A stretch of DNA of 64,000 nt, taken from contig NZ_FOZK01000001.1 in the NCBI RefSeq assembly GCF_900114435.1, positions 1 to 64,000 of the forward strand. The letters are read 5' to 3'. This DNA comes from Halomicrobium zhouii (lineage in GTDB: Archaea; Halobacteriota; Halobacteria; Halobacteriales; Haloarculaceae). Below are positions 36,390 to 43,942 of this stretch, piece by piece. Under the pieces are notes generated by a model. It was given only the letters and a program-made list of their open reading frames with translations, ran no database searches and was not told the DNA's origin. Numbering within the stretch: the stretch's first letter is position 1; each line of letters opens with the position of its first letter. The position numbers were made by a program, and so were the translations under genes.

Positions 36390-36427
36390 GGATCGACGGT
36401 GGGGGCCGACGTTGCTGGCTCTGGGCC

Positions 36428-36439
36428 CGAACATATTCG
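36428..36439. promoter_or_regulatory. CGAAC-N2-GTTCG operator, bidirectional
   Basis: CGAACATATTCG is centred exactly midway between two divergent starts: 44.5 bp from the ATG at 36389 (minus) and 44.5 bp from the ATG at 36478 (plus). Confidence 0.85.
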
Positions 36440-36477
36440 GGGAAACGGTCGGCGGCGTCGGGCCGGTAGGGTCACCC

Positions 36478-36747
36478 ATGGAAGAGGCCACCCGGTCCGT
36501 CCTGGCGGAGACCGACGCACCGAGCGACGCCCTCGTCGAGACGCTGGACGTCGCCGCCGCCGGCCCGCCCGCCCCGCTCCGCCAGACCCTGGAACTGCTC
36601 CCGGATCTGGCCGACGACGTCGTCCTCGTCCAGTACAACGACCGCGCGCCCCAGCACCTCTACCCGAAGCTCGAGGACCGCGGGTACGCCTACGAGACGG
36701 TCGAACAGGCGGACGCGACTATCACGGTCATCTGGAAGGAACTGTGA
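36478..36747 (+). CDS. DUF2249 domain protein, paralog 1
   Basis: An 89-residue protein of the DUF2249 type: a two-layer fold with PAPLRQTLELLPDLADDVVL, NDRAPQHLYPKLEDRGYAYE and a C-terminal strand VIWKEL. DUF2249 proteins often occur with nitrate/NO metabolism genes; their chemistry is unknown. The ATG at 36478 is chosen over one 30 codons upstream because the latter overlaps the operator. Its stop overlaps the next gene (GTGA). Confidence 0.82.
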   Translation: MEEATRSVLAETDAPSDALVETLDVAAAGPPAPLRQTLELLPDLADDVVLVQYNDRAPQHLYPKLEDRGYAYETVEQADATITVIWKEL

Positions 36748-37139
36748 CGGAGCCGACCGCGAGCGAGGGGGCGACGACCGACGTGAGGGGGAGCGAGGAG
36801 CCGGGCGACCGGACGGCGAGCGACGGAGCGATGGACGACGGGTTAACTGGCGGGAGCGAACTGCGACAGATCCGTGAGCGGGCCGAGACGATCCGGGACG
36901 AAGCGGTCGCGCGGGCGTACTCGCAGCTGGCCGCGCGCGGCGACCTCACGCCGGAACAACGCGGGGCCGTCGCGGAACTGGCCAACCGGCTCGTCGAGAA
37001 CCTGCTGGCAGCGCCCGCGTGTGGGCTGCCAGAGACGGGAGAGACGGAAGGAGCGGCAGAGGCAGGAGCGGTGGGAGAACGGGGCGACGAAGCGAACGAG
37101 GCGGTCGCCGAGATCGTCCGGGAACTGTTTCTGGAATAG
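36744..37139 (+). CDS. Stand-alone glutamyl-tRNA-reductase dimerisation-domain-like protein
   Basis: A 131-residue protein starting at a GTG inside the previous stop. After a 40-residue charged leader, residues about 40-100 read ELRQIRERAETIRDEAVARA, then GDLTPEQRGAVAELANRLVE and NLLAAP. This closely follows the C-terminal dimerisation helices of HemA. The catalytic Cys domain and the NADPH domain are missing. It may bind or regulate full-length HemA when heme demand rises; this is inferred. Confidence 0.75.
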   Translation: MTEPTASEGATTDVRGSEEPGDRTASDGAMDDGLTGGSELRQIRERAETIRDEAVARAYSQLAARGDLTPEQRGAVAELANRLVENLLAAPACGLPETGETEGAAEAGAVGERGDEANEAVAEIVRELFLE

Positions 37140-37151
37140 ACGAGTCGCGGC

Positions 37152-37448
37152 CTACGCCTTCGCGAGGACGACGAGTGCCCGCGCGTCCGAGACGGCCTTC
37201 GGCGATATCTGGCAGTCACCGTCGAACCGGAGCACGTCGCCGGCCGACAGGTCGTGGGTCTCGTCGTCGAGGTCGAGCGCGATCTCGCCCTCGAGGACGT
37301 GAAAGAGGATCTGTCTGTCGGGGTGGTCGTGGGCCGGGACCCGCTGGTCGGCCGACAGGGAGAGGTGGACGGTCCGGGGCTCGCCCTCGAACAGCGCCGC
37401 TCGCCCCGCTTCGTCGGCCGCGTCGACGTTCGCGCGTTCGATGCTCAT
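37152..37448 (-). CDS. Cupin domain protein
   Basis: A 98-residue single-domain cupin: PAHDHPDRQILFHVLEGEIA (first motif with His residues) and HDLSAGDVLRFDG (second). It probably binds a metal. It lies four bases after a DUF2249 gene on the same strand and shares its palindrome-controlled promoter. The substrate is unknown. Confidence 0.85.
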   Translation of the reverse strand: MSIERANVDAADEAGRAALFEGEPRTVHLSLSADQRVPAHDHPDRQILFHVLEGEIALDLDDETHDLSAGDVLRFDGDCQISPKAVSDARALVVLAKA

Positions 37449-37452
37449 CGAG

Positions 37453-37686
37453 TCACACCTTGGGCAGCGTCGCGACGAACTTGCCCGGTTCCGCCCGCTC
37501 GCAGTCGTAGTTCTCCGCGTCGAAGGCGTCGACCTCGGCCTGGAACTCGTAGAACAGCGGCTTGGGCTCGTGGTCGTTGACGATTTCGAGGGCCTCACCG
37601 CTCCCGAGCGCCTCGAAAGCCGAGTGGATCATCGGGTGGCGTTCCGCCGGCGGGACGTCGCGCAGGTCGAGCGTCGTTTCTGGCAT
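37453..37686 (-). CDS. DUF2249 domain protein, paralog 2
   Basis: A 77-residue DUF2249 protein. TTLDLRDVPPAERHPMIHSA opens the domain, followed by GEALEIVNDHEPKPLFYEF. Compact full-length domain. It is the first gene of a two-gene unit with the cupin. The start codon lies 46.5 bp from the centre of a CGAATATGTTCG palindrome. Confidence 0.87.
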   Translation of the reverse strand: MPETTLDLRDVPPAERHPMIHSAFEALGSGEALEIVNDHEPKPLFYEFQAEVDAFDAENYDCERAEPGKFVATLPKV

Positions 37687-37726
37687 GCGACTGGCGGTTC
37701 GTTCCTGGGCCTGGAGGTGGTTGCCC

Positions 37727-37738
37727 CGAATATGTTCG
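37727..37738. promoter_or_regulatory. CGAAC-N2-GTTCG operator for DUF2249-cupin
   Basis: CGAATATGTTCG (one change from the consensus) is centred 46.5 bp before the minus-strand DUF2249 ATG. Confidence 0.75.
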
Positions 37739-37764
37739 GGTGCCGGTGCGGAGTCACCGGACAG

Positions 37765-38139
37765 TCACTCGAGTTCCGGTTCGAACTCGTCCCGTTCGAG
37801 ACCGCGGCGAACCGGCTCGTGGGCCGCCTCGCCCGGCGGCGGTGCGGTCACGAGCGTCGCCTGCAGTTCCGTCTCGGCGCGAACGCCGCGTTTCTCGCCA
37901 GCCGGGACCACGACGACCGACCCCGGTTCGACGTGGTGGTCGGTCTCGCCCTCGCGGACGACTCCCTTTCCGGAGTGGACGGTGATGGCCACCTGGCTAT
38001 CCGGTGCGTGGACGGGGATGAACTGGCCCGGGCGGAAGTAGCCCATGACCACCTTCTGGCTGTCCGACTCGTGGAGAACGCTCGCACGGAACCGGTCGTC
38101 CTCGAAAGCGCGCTCGCTCGTGAAGTCTGTCGCGACCAT
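37765..38139 (-). CDS. Cupin-type protein
   Basis: A 124-residue protein with a cupin core: QKVVMGYFRPGQFIPVHAPD, then the second motif HVEPGSVVVVPAGEKRG. It resembles sensor or isomerase cupins but has few metal-type histidines in the first motif. It is divergent from the MIP18-like gene and shares one palindrome with it, 43.5 bp from its ATG. Function unknown. Confidence 0.82.
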   Translation of the reverse strand: MVATDFTSERAFEDDRFRASVLHESDSQKVVMGYFRPGQFIPVHAPDSQVAITVHSGKGVVREGETDHHVEPGSVVVVPAGEKRGVRAETELQATLVTAPPPGEAAHEPVRRGLERDEFEPELE

Positions 38140-38176
38140 ACCGGACCGTCGACGCCCGGACGGCTCCGGGTTGTGC

Positions 38177-38188
38177 CGAACGTGTTCG
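38177..38188. promoter_or_regulatory. CGAAC-N2-GTTCG operator, bidirectional
   Basis: CGAACGTGTTCG is centred 43.5 bp from the cupin ATG (38139, minus) and 44.5 bp from the MIP18-like ATG (38227, plus). Confidence 0.85.
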
Positions 38189-38226
38189 GGAGTACGGATA
38201 GCCGCGTCGGGACCGAACGACTGCGT

Positions 38227-38781
38227 ATGAACCTCCCCAGCCCGTTCGCCACCGACGACGGCGAGAGCTTCGATCGGTACGACGAGTTCGTCCCCGACAA
38301 CGTTCCCGAGGTGGGACCGTTCCTCGCCGGCCACGACGTGCTGGACGGCCGGGCCCACGCCGCGTTCCACCGCCTCACCCACGAGCGGTTCGAAGACCGG
38401 GGCGTCTACGACATGACCTTCGGATACAACCTCGCCCGCCTCAACCTCGACCCGCGCCACCCGGGTGCCGGCTTCCGCTATGCGCGCCAGAACGACGACC
38501 CCACCGTCCTCCGGGCCGAGTTCACGCCGACGACGGAGTTCTGCCCGCAGAGCGATACCCTCTGTCTCGGTGCGTTCCGGGCCTGGAACGGTGCCCCGGA
38601 GTCCCACGAGTACGACCTCGTCCGCGTCCGCGTGGCACCGATGCACCACCAGGCCGTCGCCATCAACGGCAAGCTCACGCAGCTGGAAGAGGAGTTCCGC
38701 GAATCGGGTGACCTGGCGGCGACCGAGGAGGCCGGTGGACCGGCGGCCACCGAGTCGTCGGCCACTGGCGCCCCCTTCTGA
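38227..38781 (+). CDS. Unknown protein with MIP18/CIA2-like core
   Basis: A 184-residue soluble protein. The central part (about 110-160) contains FTPTTEFCPQSDTLCLGAF and then YDLVRVRVAPMHHQAVAING. This order, with FTPT-x3-C and a late H-A-x2-N, resembles MIP18/CIA2 (DUF59-related) iron-sulfur targeting proteins. The resemblance is by eye and weak elsewhere; two cysteines sit eight residues apart. It is likely in the denitrification regulon by its operator. The C-terminal tail is low-complexity. Confidence 0.65.
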   Translation: MNLPSPFATDDGESFDRYDEFVPDNVPEVGPFLAGHDVLDGRAHAAFHRLTHERFEDRGVYDMTFGYNLARLNLDPRHPGAGFRYARQNDDPTVLRAEFTPTTEFCPQSDTLCLGAFRAWNGAPESHEYDLVRVRVAPMHHQAVAINGKLTQLEEEFRESGDLAATEEAGGPAATESSATGAPF

Positions 38782-38821
38782 GGGCGTCGGTGGCCCTGGG
38801 ATTCCAGTGAGGGAGCCACCG

Positions 38822-38833
38822 CGAACATGTTCC
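38822..38833. promoter_or_regulatory. CGAAC-N2-GTTCG operator before the oxidase subunit
   Basis: CGAACATGTTCC has one mismatch from the palindrome. It is centred 48.5 bp before the ATG at 38876 and only 30.5 bp before the upstream TTG, which favours the ATG as the real start. Confidence 0.7.
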
Positions 38834-38875
38834 AGACAACCCTGACGGGGTACTGCCTTGAACCCCCTCAGTATC

Positions 38876-40618
38876 ATGGCTCCCGCAGAGACGCTCGCGA
38901 CGACGGCAGTGATGGCGGCGCTGTCCGTCGTCGTCGTCGCGATGCTGGCACGCGTCGAGGACTGGCACGACTACGTTCCGACTGGCGGCGGTGCGCCCGG
39001 ACACGGCGAGGAGGTCGGTCACGGCCACGCCGAGAAACCGTCCGGGATCGTGCGCTGGCTGACGACGGTCGACCACAGGGACATCGGGCTCATGTACGGC
39101 GCCTTCGCCGTCGTCGCCTTCGCCTGGGGCGGCGTCGCCGTCGTGTTGATGCGCCTGGAACTGGTGACGCCGCCGAGCGACCTGCTCACGGCGAGCACGT
39201 ACAACGCGCTGATGACGAGCCACGGCATCACGATGCTGTTCCTCTTCGGCACGCCCATCCTGGCGGCGTTCTCGAACTACCTCGTCCCGCTGCTCATCGG
39301 CGCCGACGACATGGCGTTCCCGCGGATCAACGCCATCGCGTTCTGGCTCTTGCCGATGGGTGCGATACTCATCTGGGCCGGGTTCTTCCTGCCGGGCGTC
39401 GACCCGGCCCAGACGTCCTGGACGATGTACACGCCGCTCTCCATCGAACAGCCGAGTCGGGGGATCGACCTCATGGTGCTCGGCCTGCACCTCACCGGCG
39501 TCTCGGCGACGCTGGGGTCGATCAACTTCATCACGACTATCTTCACCGAACGCGGCGAGGGCGTCACGTGGGCGACGCTGGACATCTTCAGCTGGACGGT
39601 GCTCGTCCAGTCCGCCCAGATCCTCTTCTCGTTCCCGCTGCTGGGCAGCGCGCTCGTGATGCTCCTGCTCGACCGCAACGTCGGCACGACGTTCTTCACC
39701 GCCGACGGCGGCGGGCCGATCCTCTGGCAACACCTGTTCTGGTTCTTCGGCCACCCCGAGGTGTACATCCTGGTCCTCCCGCCGATGGGACTGGTGAGCT
39801 ACATCCTCCCGAAGTTCACCGGCCGGAAGCTGTTCGGGTTCAAGTACGTCGTCTACTCCACGCTCGCGCTCGGGGTGCTGGCCTTCGGCGTCTGGGCCCA
39901 CCACATGTTCGCGACGGGTATCGACCCCAGGCTCCGCGCCTCGTTCATGGCGGTCTCCATCGCCATCGCCATCCCGAGCGCGGTCAAGGTCTTCAACTGG
40001 ATCACGACGATGTGGAACGGCAGCCTGCGACTCGCCGCGCCGTTCCTCTTCTGCGTCGGCTTCGTGTTCAACTTCATCATCGGCGGCGTCACCGGCGTGT
40101 TCGAGGCCTCGATCCCCGTCGACCTGCTGCTCCACGACACCTACCAGGTCGTCGCCCACTTCCACTACGTCATCATGGGCGCCATCGCCTTCGCCGTCTT
40201 CGCGGGCATCTACTACTGGTTCCCCCTCTACACCGGGCGCTGGTACCAGCGCACCCTGGCGAAGTGGCACTTCTGGCTGACGATGGTCGGCACCAACGTG
40301 ACGTTCTTCCCGATGATCCTGCTGGGCTACGCCGGGATGCCGCGCCGGTACGCGAGCTACGAGGTCACGGTCGGCCCCGTCGAACTGTTCGCCGGCCTCC
40401 ACCAGGTCGCGACTCTCGGCGTGATACTGCTGACCTTCGGCCAGCTCGTCTTCGTCTGGAACCTCGTCACCAGCTGGCTCGAGGGCCAGCGCGTCCAGAG
40501 CGACGACCCGTGGGACATCGACGACCACCCCACCGCCGCCCGCGAGTGGGAGTGGTTCAAGCAACAGCGTAAGCTAGCCGTCGTCGACGGCGGTAGCGAG
40601 GACGCGGGCGAGTCGTAA
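38876..40618 (+). CDS. Cytochrome c/quinol oxidase subunit I, aa3 type
   Basis: A 580-residue heme-copper oxidase catalytic subunit with about twelve helices. The A-type active site is complete: FFGHPEVYILVLPP (CuB His and the cross-linked Tyr), AHHMFATG (CuB His pair), VAHFHYVIMG (heme ligands), SAVKVFNWITT (K-channel Lys) and IGADDMAFPR (D-channel Asp). It reduces O2 to water. No subunit II or III gene is adjacent. The gene is under a denitrification-type operator. Confidence 0.95.
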   Translation: MAPAETLATTAVMAALSVVVVAMLARVEDWHDYVPTGGGAPGHGEEVGHGHAEKPSGIVRWLTTVDHRDIGLMYGAFAVVAFAWGGVAVVLMRLELVTPPSDLLTASTYNALMTSHGITMLFLFGTPILAAFSNYLVPLLIGADDMAFPRINAIAFWLLPMGAILIWAGFFLPGVDPAQTSWTMYTPLSIEQPSRGIDLMVLGLHLTGVSATLGSINFITTIFTERGEGVTWATLDIFSWTVLVQSAQILFSFPLLGSALVMLLLDRNVGTTFFTADGGGPILWQHLFWFFGHPEVYILVLPPMGLVSYILPKFTGRKLFGFKYVVYSTLALGVLAFGVWAHHMFATGIDPRLRASFMAVSIAIAIPSAVKVFNWITTMWNGSLRLAAPFLFCVGFVFNFIIGGVTGVFEASIPVDLLLHDTYQVVAHFHYVIMGAIAFAVFAGIYYWFPLYTGRWYQRTLAKWHFWLTMVGTNVTFFPMILLGYAGMPRRYASYEVTVGPVELFAGLHQVATLGVILLTFGQLVFVWNLVTSWLEGQRVQSDDPWDIDDHPTAAREWEWFKQQRKLAVVDGGSEDAGES

Positions 40619-40644
40619 CGGCTCGATTCGAAATCTACCGCGGG

Positions 40645-40770
40645 CGGGACTGAAAGGGGCGGCCTCCTCGACGAAGGCTGACGCCCCAAGCACCGGAACG
40701 AAGTGAGGAGCGCAGGGGCGGCACCCGAGTCGAGGAGGCCGGGGCTTTCGGGTCGTTCTTGGTACTTGTT
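40645..40770. repeat. Palindromic repeat element, short copy 3
   Basis: A non-coding element of about 125 bases related to the right half of the long repeats at 7833 and 53735. It has GGGACTGAAAGGGGCG, then ACGAAGTGAGGAGCGCAG, then GGGGCTTTCGGGTCGTT. A perfect 12-base stem (GGCCTCCTCGAC with GTCGAGGAGGCC) encloses the middle. It sits between convergent genes. Confidence 0.7.
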
Positions 40771-40796
40771 ACGACGGTAGAGAGAACGTTACATCA

Positions 40797-41015
40797 TCAA
40801 GCGTGGCTGACGAAGACGTGCCACTCGTCCTCGGCCACTCGCTCGCTCTCGTAGTCGAAGCCGCGCTGGGAGAGGACGCTGTACAGGGGCTCGGGCTCGA
40901 AGCTGTTGACCAGTTCCAGCGTCTCCCCCTCCGCCAGGTCAGACAGGGCCGACATGATGTGGGGGAACGGTTCGTCGTCGACGTCGCGCACGTCGAGCGT
41001 GGTGGTCGCGGACAT
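40797..41015 (-). CDS. DUF2249 domain protein, paralog 3
   Basis: A 72-residue DUF2249 protein: TTTLDVRDVDDEPFPHIMSA, then GETLELVNSFEPEPLYSVLS and a short C-terminal strand EWHVFVSHA. The ATG at 41015 is 44.5 bp from the centre of CGAACACGTTCG. The domain is closer in sequence to paralog 2 than to paralog 1. Confidence 0.87.
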   Translation of the reverse strand: MSATTTLDVRDVDDEPFPHIMSALSDLAEGETLELVNSFEPEPLYSVLSQRGFDYESERVAEDEWHVFVSHA

Positions 41016-41053
41016 ACCAACAAGTCGGGTCCGCGCTCGCGTATCGGTTGGCT

Positions 41054-41065
41054 CGAACACGTTCG
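41054..41065. promoter_or_regulatory. CGAAC-N2-GTTCG operator for DUF2249 paralog 3
   Basis: CGAACACGTTCG is centred 44.5 bp before the minus-strand ATG at 41015. Confidence 0.85.
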
Positions 41066-41091
41066 GACCGCGGGGCCCAGCGCCGCCTCGC

Positions 41092-41361
41092 TCACACCGG
41101 CTCGAGGCCTTCGCCGTAGGACTCCACCGACCGGCGGGCGCGTTCGACGTCGCTCCGGCGACGCTCGTCGACCTTCTGCTCCAGCGACCGCAGTTTCTCG
41201 CGGACGCGACAGCACGCGCCGGGGTCGGTAACGTGCTCGTGTTCCATCGCCCACAGCAGGGCGGCGACCTCGTCGAGACGCTCCTCGGCCCCGGAGTCGG
41301 GCGGCGTCTCCATCGCCGCTATCAGTCGCCGGTTCGCCGTGACGAGGGGTGAACAGCCCAT
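41092..41361 (-). CDS. Hypothetical protein
   Basis: An 89-residue charged protein, mainly helical, with a cysteine pair in DPGACCRVREKLRSLEQK. No family recognised. Start codons at 41397, 41361 and 41313 are all in frame; 41361 is a compromise. No palindrome at the regulon spacing lies upstream. It is divergent from cysK. Confidence 0.5.
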   Translation of the reverse strand: MGCSPLVTANRRLIAAMETPPDSGAEERLDEVAALLWAMEHEHVTDPGACCRVREKLRSLEQKVDERRRSDVERARRSVESYGEGLEPV

Positions 41362-41519
41362 GCGTCGAGATACCACCTGCTCCGGGAAGACGGCCAACCC
41401 ACAGTATTGCGGGGCTCGATTCCCCCGCGGAACTCACCCACCGCCCGTACCCGCCTCGTAAAGACCCCCAATCGGCGGGGTCGGTGCTGACGGCGGCGGC
41501 GGGACAATCCTCCGCCGAG

Positions 41520-42425
41520 ATGAACGTAGCCAGCGACGTCACGGAACTGGTCGGCGAGACGCCCCTGCTGACACTGGAGTCCTTCGCGCCCAACCTCTAC
41601 GGCAAGGTGGAGGCGACCAACCCCGGCGGGTCGGTGAAGGACCGCATCGCCGTCGCGATGCTCGAACGGGCCAAGGAGGAGGGTCACCTCGAACCGGGGA
41701 CGACCATCGTCGAGCCGACCAGTGGCAACACCGGCGTCGGCCTCGCCGTCGCCGCCGCGGCGAAGGGGTACGACCTCGTCCTGACGATGCCCGAGTCGAT
41801 GAGCGAGGAGCGACGGAAACTCCTCGGCGCACTCGGAGCCGACCTCGTACTCACGCCCGCCGATGGCGGGATGAACGGCGCCATCAAGGAGGCCGAGGCA
41901 ATCGCCGCCGGGCGGGAGCCCAGTTTCGTCCCCCAGCAGTTCACCAACCTCGCGAACCCGCGGATCCACCGGGAGACGACCGGGCCCGAGATATGGGCGG
42001 CGACCGACGGCGACGTCGACACCGTCGTGGCGGGGGTCGGCACGGGCGGCACCATCACAGGCGTCTCGGAGTACCTGACGGAGGAGCTGGAAGCCGACGT
42101 CCGGTCGGTGGCCGTCGAACCGGCCGAATCTGCGGTGATCTCGGGCGAGGACGCGGGCAGCCACTCCATCCAGGGCATCGGCGCCGGGTTCGTCCCCGAG
42201 ATCCTGCGCACGGAACTGCTGGACGAGGTCCACACGGTCGAGTACGACGACGCGGTCGAGACCGCGCGCAGACTCGCCAGCGAGGAGGGGCTACTCGCCG
42301 GCATCTCGTCGGGGGCCGCCCTCGCGGTCGCCGAGCGGGTCGCCGCCGACGCGCCCGAGGACACCGTCGTGGTGATCCTCCCCGACACCGGCGAGCGGTA
42401 CCTCTCGACGGACCTGTTTGCCTGA
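41520..42425 (+). CDS. cysK: Cysteine synthase (O-acetylserine sulfhydrylase)
   Basis: A 301-residue PLP enzyme that makes cysteine from O-acetylserine and sulfide. NPGGSVKDRIAVAML carries the PLP lysine, EPTSGNTGVGLA the substrate loop, GVGTGGTITG the phosphate-binding loop, and ISSGAALAVA the end of the site. Length is normal. It lies between denitrification-regulon genes but lacks the palindrome, so it is probably an ordinary biosynthetic gene. Confidence 0.96.
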   Translation: MNVASDVTELVGETPLLTLESFAPNLYGKVEATNPGGSVKDRIAVAMLERAKEEGHLEPGTTIVEPTSGNTGVGLAVAAAAKGYDLVLTMPESMSEERRKLLGALGADLVLTPADGGMNGAIKEAEAIAAGREPSFVPQQFTNLANPRIHRETTGPEIWAATDGDVDTVVAGVGTGGTITGVSEYLTEELEADVRSVAVEPAESAVISGEDAGSHSIQGIGAGFVPEILRTELLDEVHTVEYDDAVETARRLASEEGLLAGISSGAALAVAERVAADAPEDTVVVILPDTGERYLSTDLFA

Positions 42426-42469
42426 GCAGTCGTGCCGTCGGGCGGCCTGTCCAAGTCCGTTGGGCTATC

Positions 42470-42481
42470 CGAACACGTTCG
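42470..42481. promoter_or_regulatory. CGAAC-N2-GTTCG operator before the NarO-like gene
   Basis: CGAACACGTTCG is centred 44.5 bp before the ATG at 42520. If the encoded regulator binds the palindrome, it controls its own gene. Confidence 0.85.
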
Positions 42482-42519
42482 CCTCAGCCCCTTTGTCGTG
42501 GGACTGCGTAGCCACGCCT

Positions 42520-43206
42520 ATGGCACTCGCCGTCGAGTTCGCGGTGGCGTCCCCCGGGTCGTGTCCGGTCGCACAGGCCTCCGAGCGGGCTGGCGAGCGC
42601 GTCTCCGGCGTCTCGCGCGCGTCGATCCGGGGCGACGAATCGATAACCGAGGAGTTCCGCCTCCCGGCCGACGCGGCGGGTGAATCGAGCGTCGACGGCG
42701 TCGAGGGGCTCGAATCGGTCGCGACGACCGGTTCCGAGACGCTCTATCGCTTCGAGCGGGACCCCGTGAACGACTGTGTCTGTGAAATCATCGAACAGGT
42801 CGTCGGGCCGGCGACCGACGTCCGCGCCGAGGACGGCACGCTCGTCGTGACGGCCCACGTCGAGGACCTGGACGCGGTCCGGGCCGTCGTCGAGCGTCTC
42901 CGCGAGCCGTTCGACGGCGTCGGCGTCCGGCGGCTGACGAACCTGGAAGCGGACGACCGCGACGACGACCCGCTGGACGACGACGGCCTCACCGACAGAC
43001 AGCGCGAGGTGGTGCAGACGGCCTACGACATGGGCTACTTCGAGTACCCGAAGGGAGCAAACGCCGGCGAGGTCGCCGACGCGCTCGACATCTCCCGGTC
43101 GACGTTCGCCGAACACCTGGCCGCGGCCACGGGAAAACTGTTCGGAGCGGTGCTGGCTGTCGACAGCGGCGACGCAGTCACGCGGACGGCGCGGGCTCGT
43201 CCGTGA
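42520..43206 (+). CDS. NarO-like bacterio-opsin-activator-type regulator
   Basis: A 228-residue regulator. The N-terminal part has Cys in GSCPVAQ and then DCVCEIIEQVVGPATDV. NarO of Haloferax needs a CXnCXCX7C motif for oxygen sensing. Here the last cysteine position is Gly (codon GGG), so only three of four are kept. The C-terminal HTH_10 is LTDRQREVVQTAYDMGYFEY followed by ANAGEVADALDISRSTFAEH. It is the best candidate for the regulon activator. It overlaps the convergent HTH gene by 29 bases. Confidence 0.88.
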   Translation: MALAVEFAVASPGSCPVAQASERAGERVSGVSRASIRGDESITEEFRLPADAAGESSVDGVEGLESVATTGSETLYRFERDPVNDCVCEIIEQVVGPATDVRAEDGTLVVTAHVEDLDAVRAVVERLREPFDGVGVRRLTNLEADDRDDDPLDDDGLTDRQREVVQTAYDMGYFEYPKGANAGEVADALDISRSTFAEHLAAATGKLFGAVLAVDSGDAVTRTARARP

Positions 43207-43831
43207 GCTGGCGCTCGACGAACTCCTTGACGATGGTCTCTTCGGCGCGGTGGAGCGTGTCGCTACAGGAGGACTTGGCGATGCCCACCGCCTCGGCCAG
43301 TTCGGTCAGCGAGCAGCGCCGCGGTGTGTCGTAGTACCCTTCCTCGACGGCGGCCCGGACGATCTCGCGCTGGCGGTCCGTCAGCACCTGGTCGCTCGCG
43401 GTGTACTGGTGGACGTAGTCGACGGTGAACTGGATGCCGAACTCCTCCAGTTGCTCGCCCAGCTCGGAGAGGCGCTCGTTGGGCGCTGTCACCTCCCAAC
43501 TGGCCTCGCCGTCGACGATGTCGAAGGGCATCTGGAGCGGGATGCCCGAGCCCCGCGCCGGGAACAGGAGCAGGGGATTGGTCGTCTCGAACTGGACGAG
43601 CGCCTCGCCGTCGCGGTGCTGGAGCGTCTCGACGTTCGTCAACTCCTCCTCGTCGACCATCTCGGCCACCACGGTAGCGGCGGCCGGTCCCGTGATCTCG
43701 GCCAGTCCCACCCCGCTGAGTTCGTCGGGGATGGCCGCCAGCACGCGGACTCGCGTGTCGGGGTTGTGGCGGGTGATGTCGCCGATCCAGATGCCGTCGG
43801 GGATCGTGAGCCGCAGTTTCGCCTCTGGCAT
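43178..43831 (-). CDS. Second bacterio-opsin-activator-type HTH regulator
   Basis: A 217-residue regulator starting MPEAKLRLTIPDGIWIGDIT, with a sensory domain and a C-terminal HTH_10 (LTDRQREIVRAAVEEGYYDT, then LTELAEAVGIAKSSCSDTLH). It resembles haloarchaeal DmsR/Bat-type activators. Its start is 44.5 bp from the centre of CGAACATGTTCG, so it is part of the regulon and may feed back on it. The 3' end overlaps the NarO-like gene, tail to tail. Confidence 0.88.
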   Translation of the reverse strand: MPEAKLRLTIPDGIWIGDITRHNPDTRVRVLAAIPDELSGVGLAEITGPAAATVVAEMVDEEELTNVETLQHRDGEALVQFETTNPLLLFPARGSGIPLQMPFDIVDGEASWEVTAPNERLSELGEQLEEFGIQFTVDYVHQYTASDQVLTDRQREIVRAAVEEGYYDTPRRCSLTELAEAVGIAKSSCSDTLHRAEETIVKEFVERQLTDEPAPSA

Positions 43832-43869
43832 GTACGAACATCTTCGCCCCTCGCCCCCATCAGTGTTGC

Positions 43870-43881
43870 CGAACATGTTCG
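43870..43881. promoter_or_regulatory. CGAAC-N2-GTTCG operator between HTH and SRPBCC genes
   Basis: CGAACATGTTCG is a perfect palindrome centred 44.5 bp before the minus-strand ATG at 43831 and 67.5 bp before the plus-strand ATG at 43943. Confidence 0.85.
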
Positions 43882-43942
43882 CCACATCTGCATTGAGCCC
43901 GGTCCCACAAGCTTCGACTGTGGAGGCCGAGTACCCCCTGCC

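Noticed and set aside
38675..40564. Long acidic frame opposite the oxidase gene
   Set aside because: Antisense shadow of a conserved catalytic subunit; sequence is low-complexity Glu/Arg/Asp.
38876..40618. Nitric oxide reductase NorB
   Set aside because: It has the HPEVY tyrosine, K-channel lysine and D-channel aspartate of A-type oxygen reductases.
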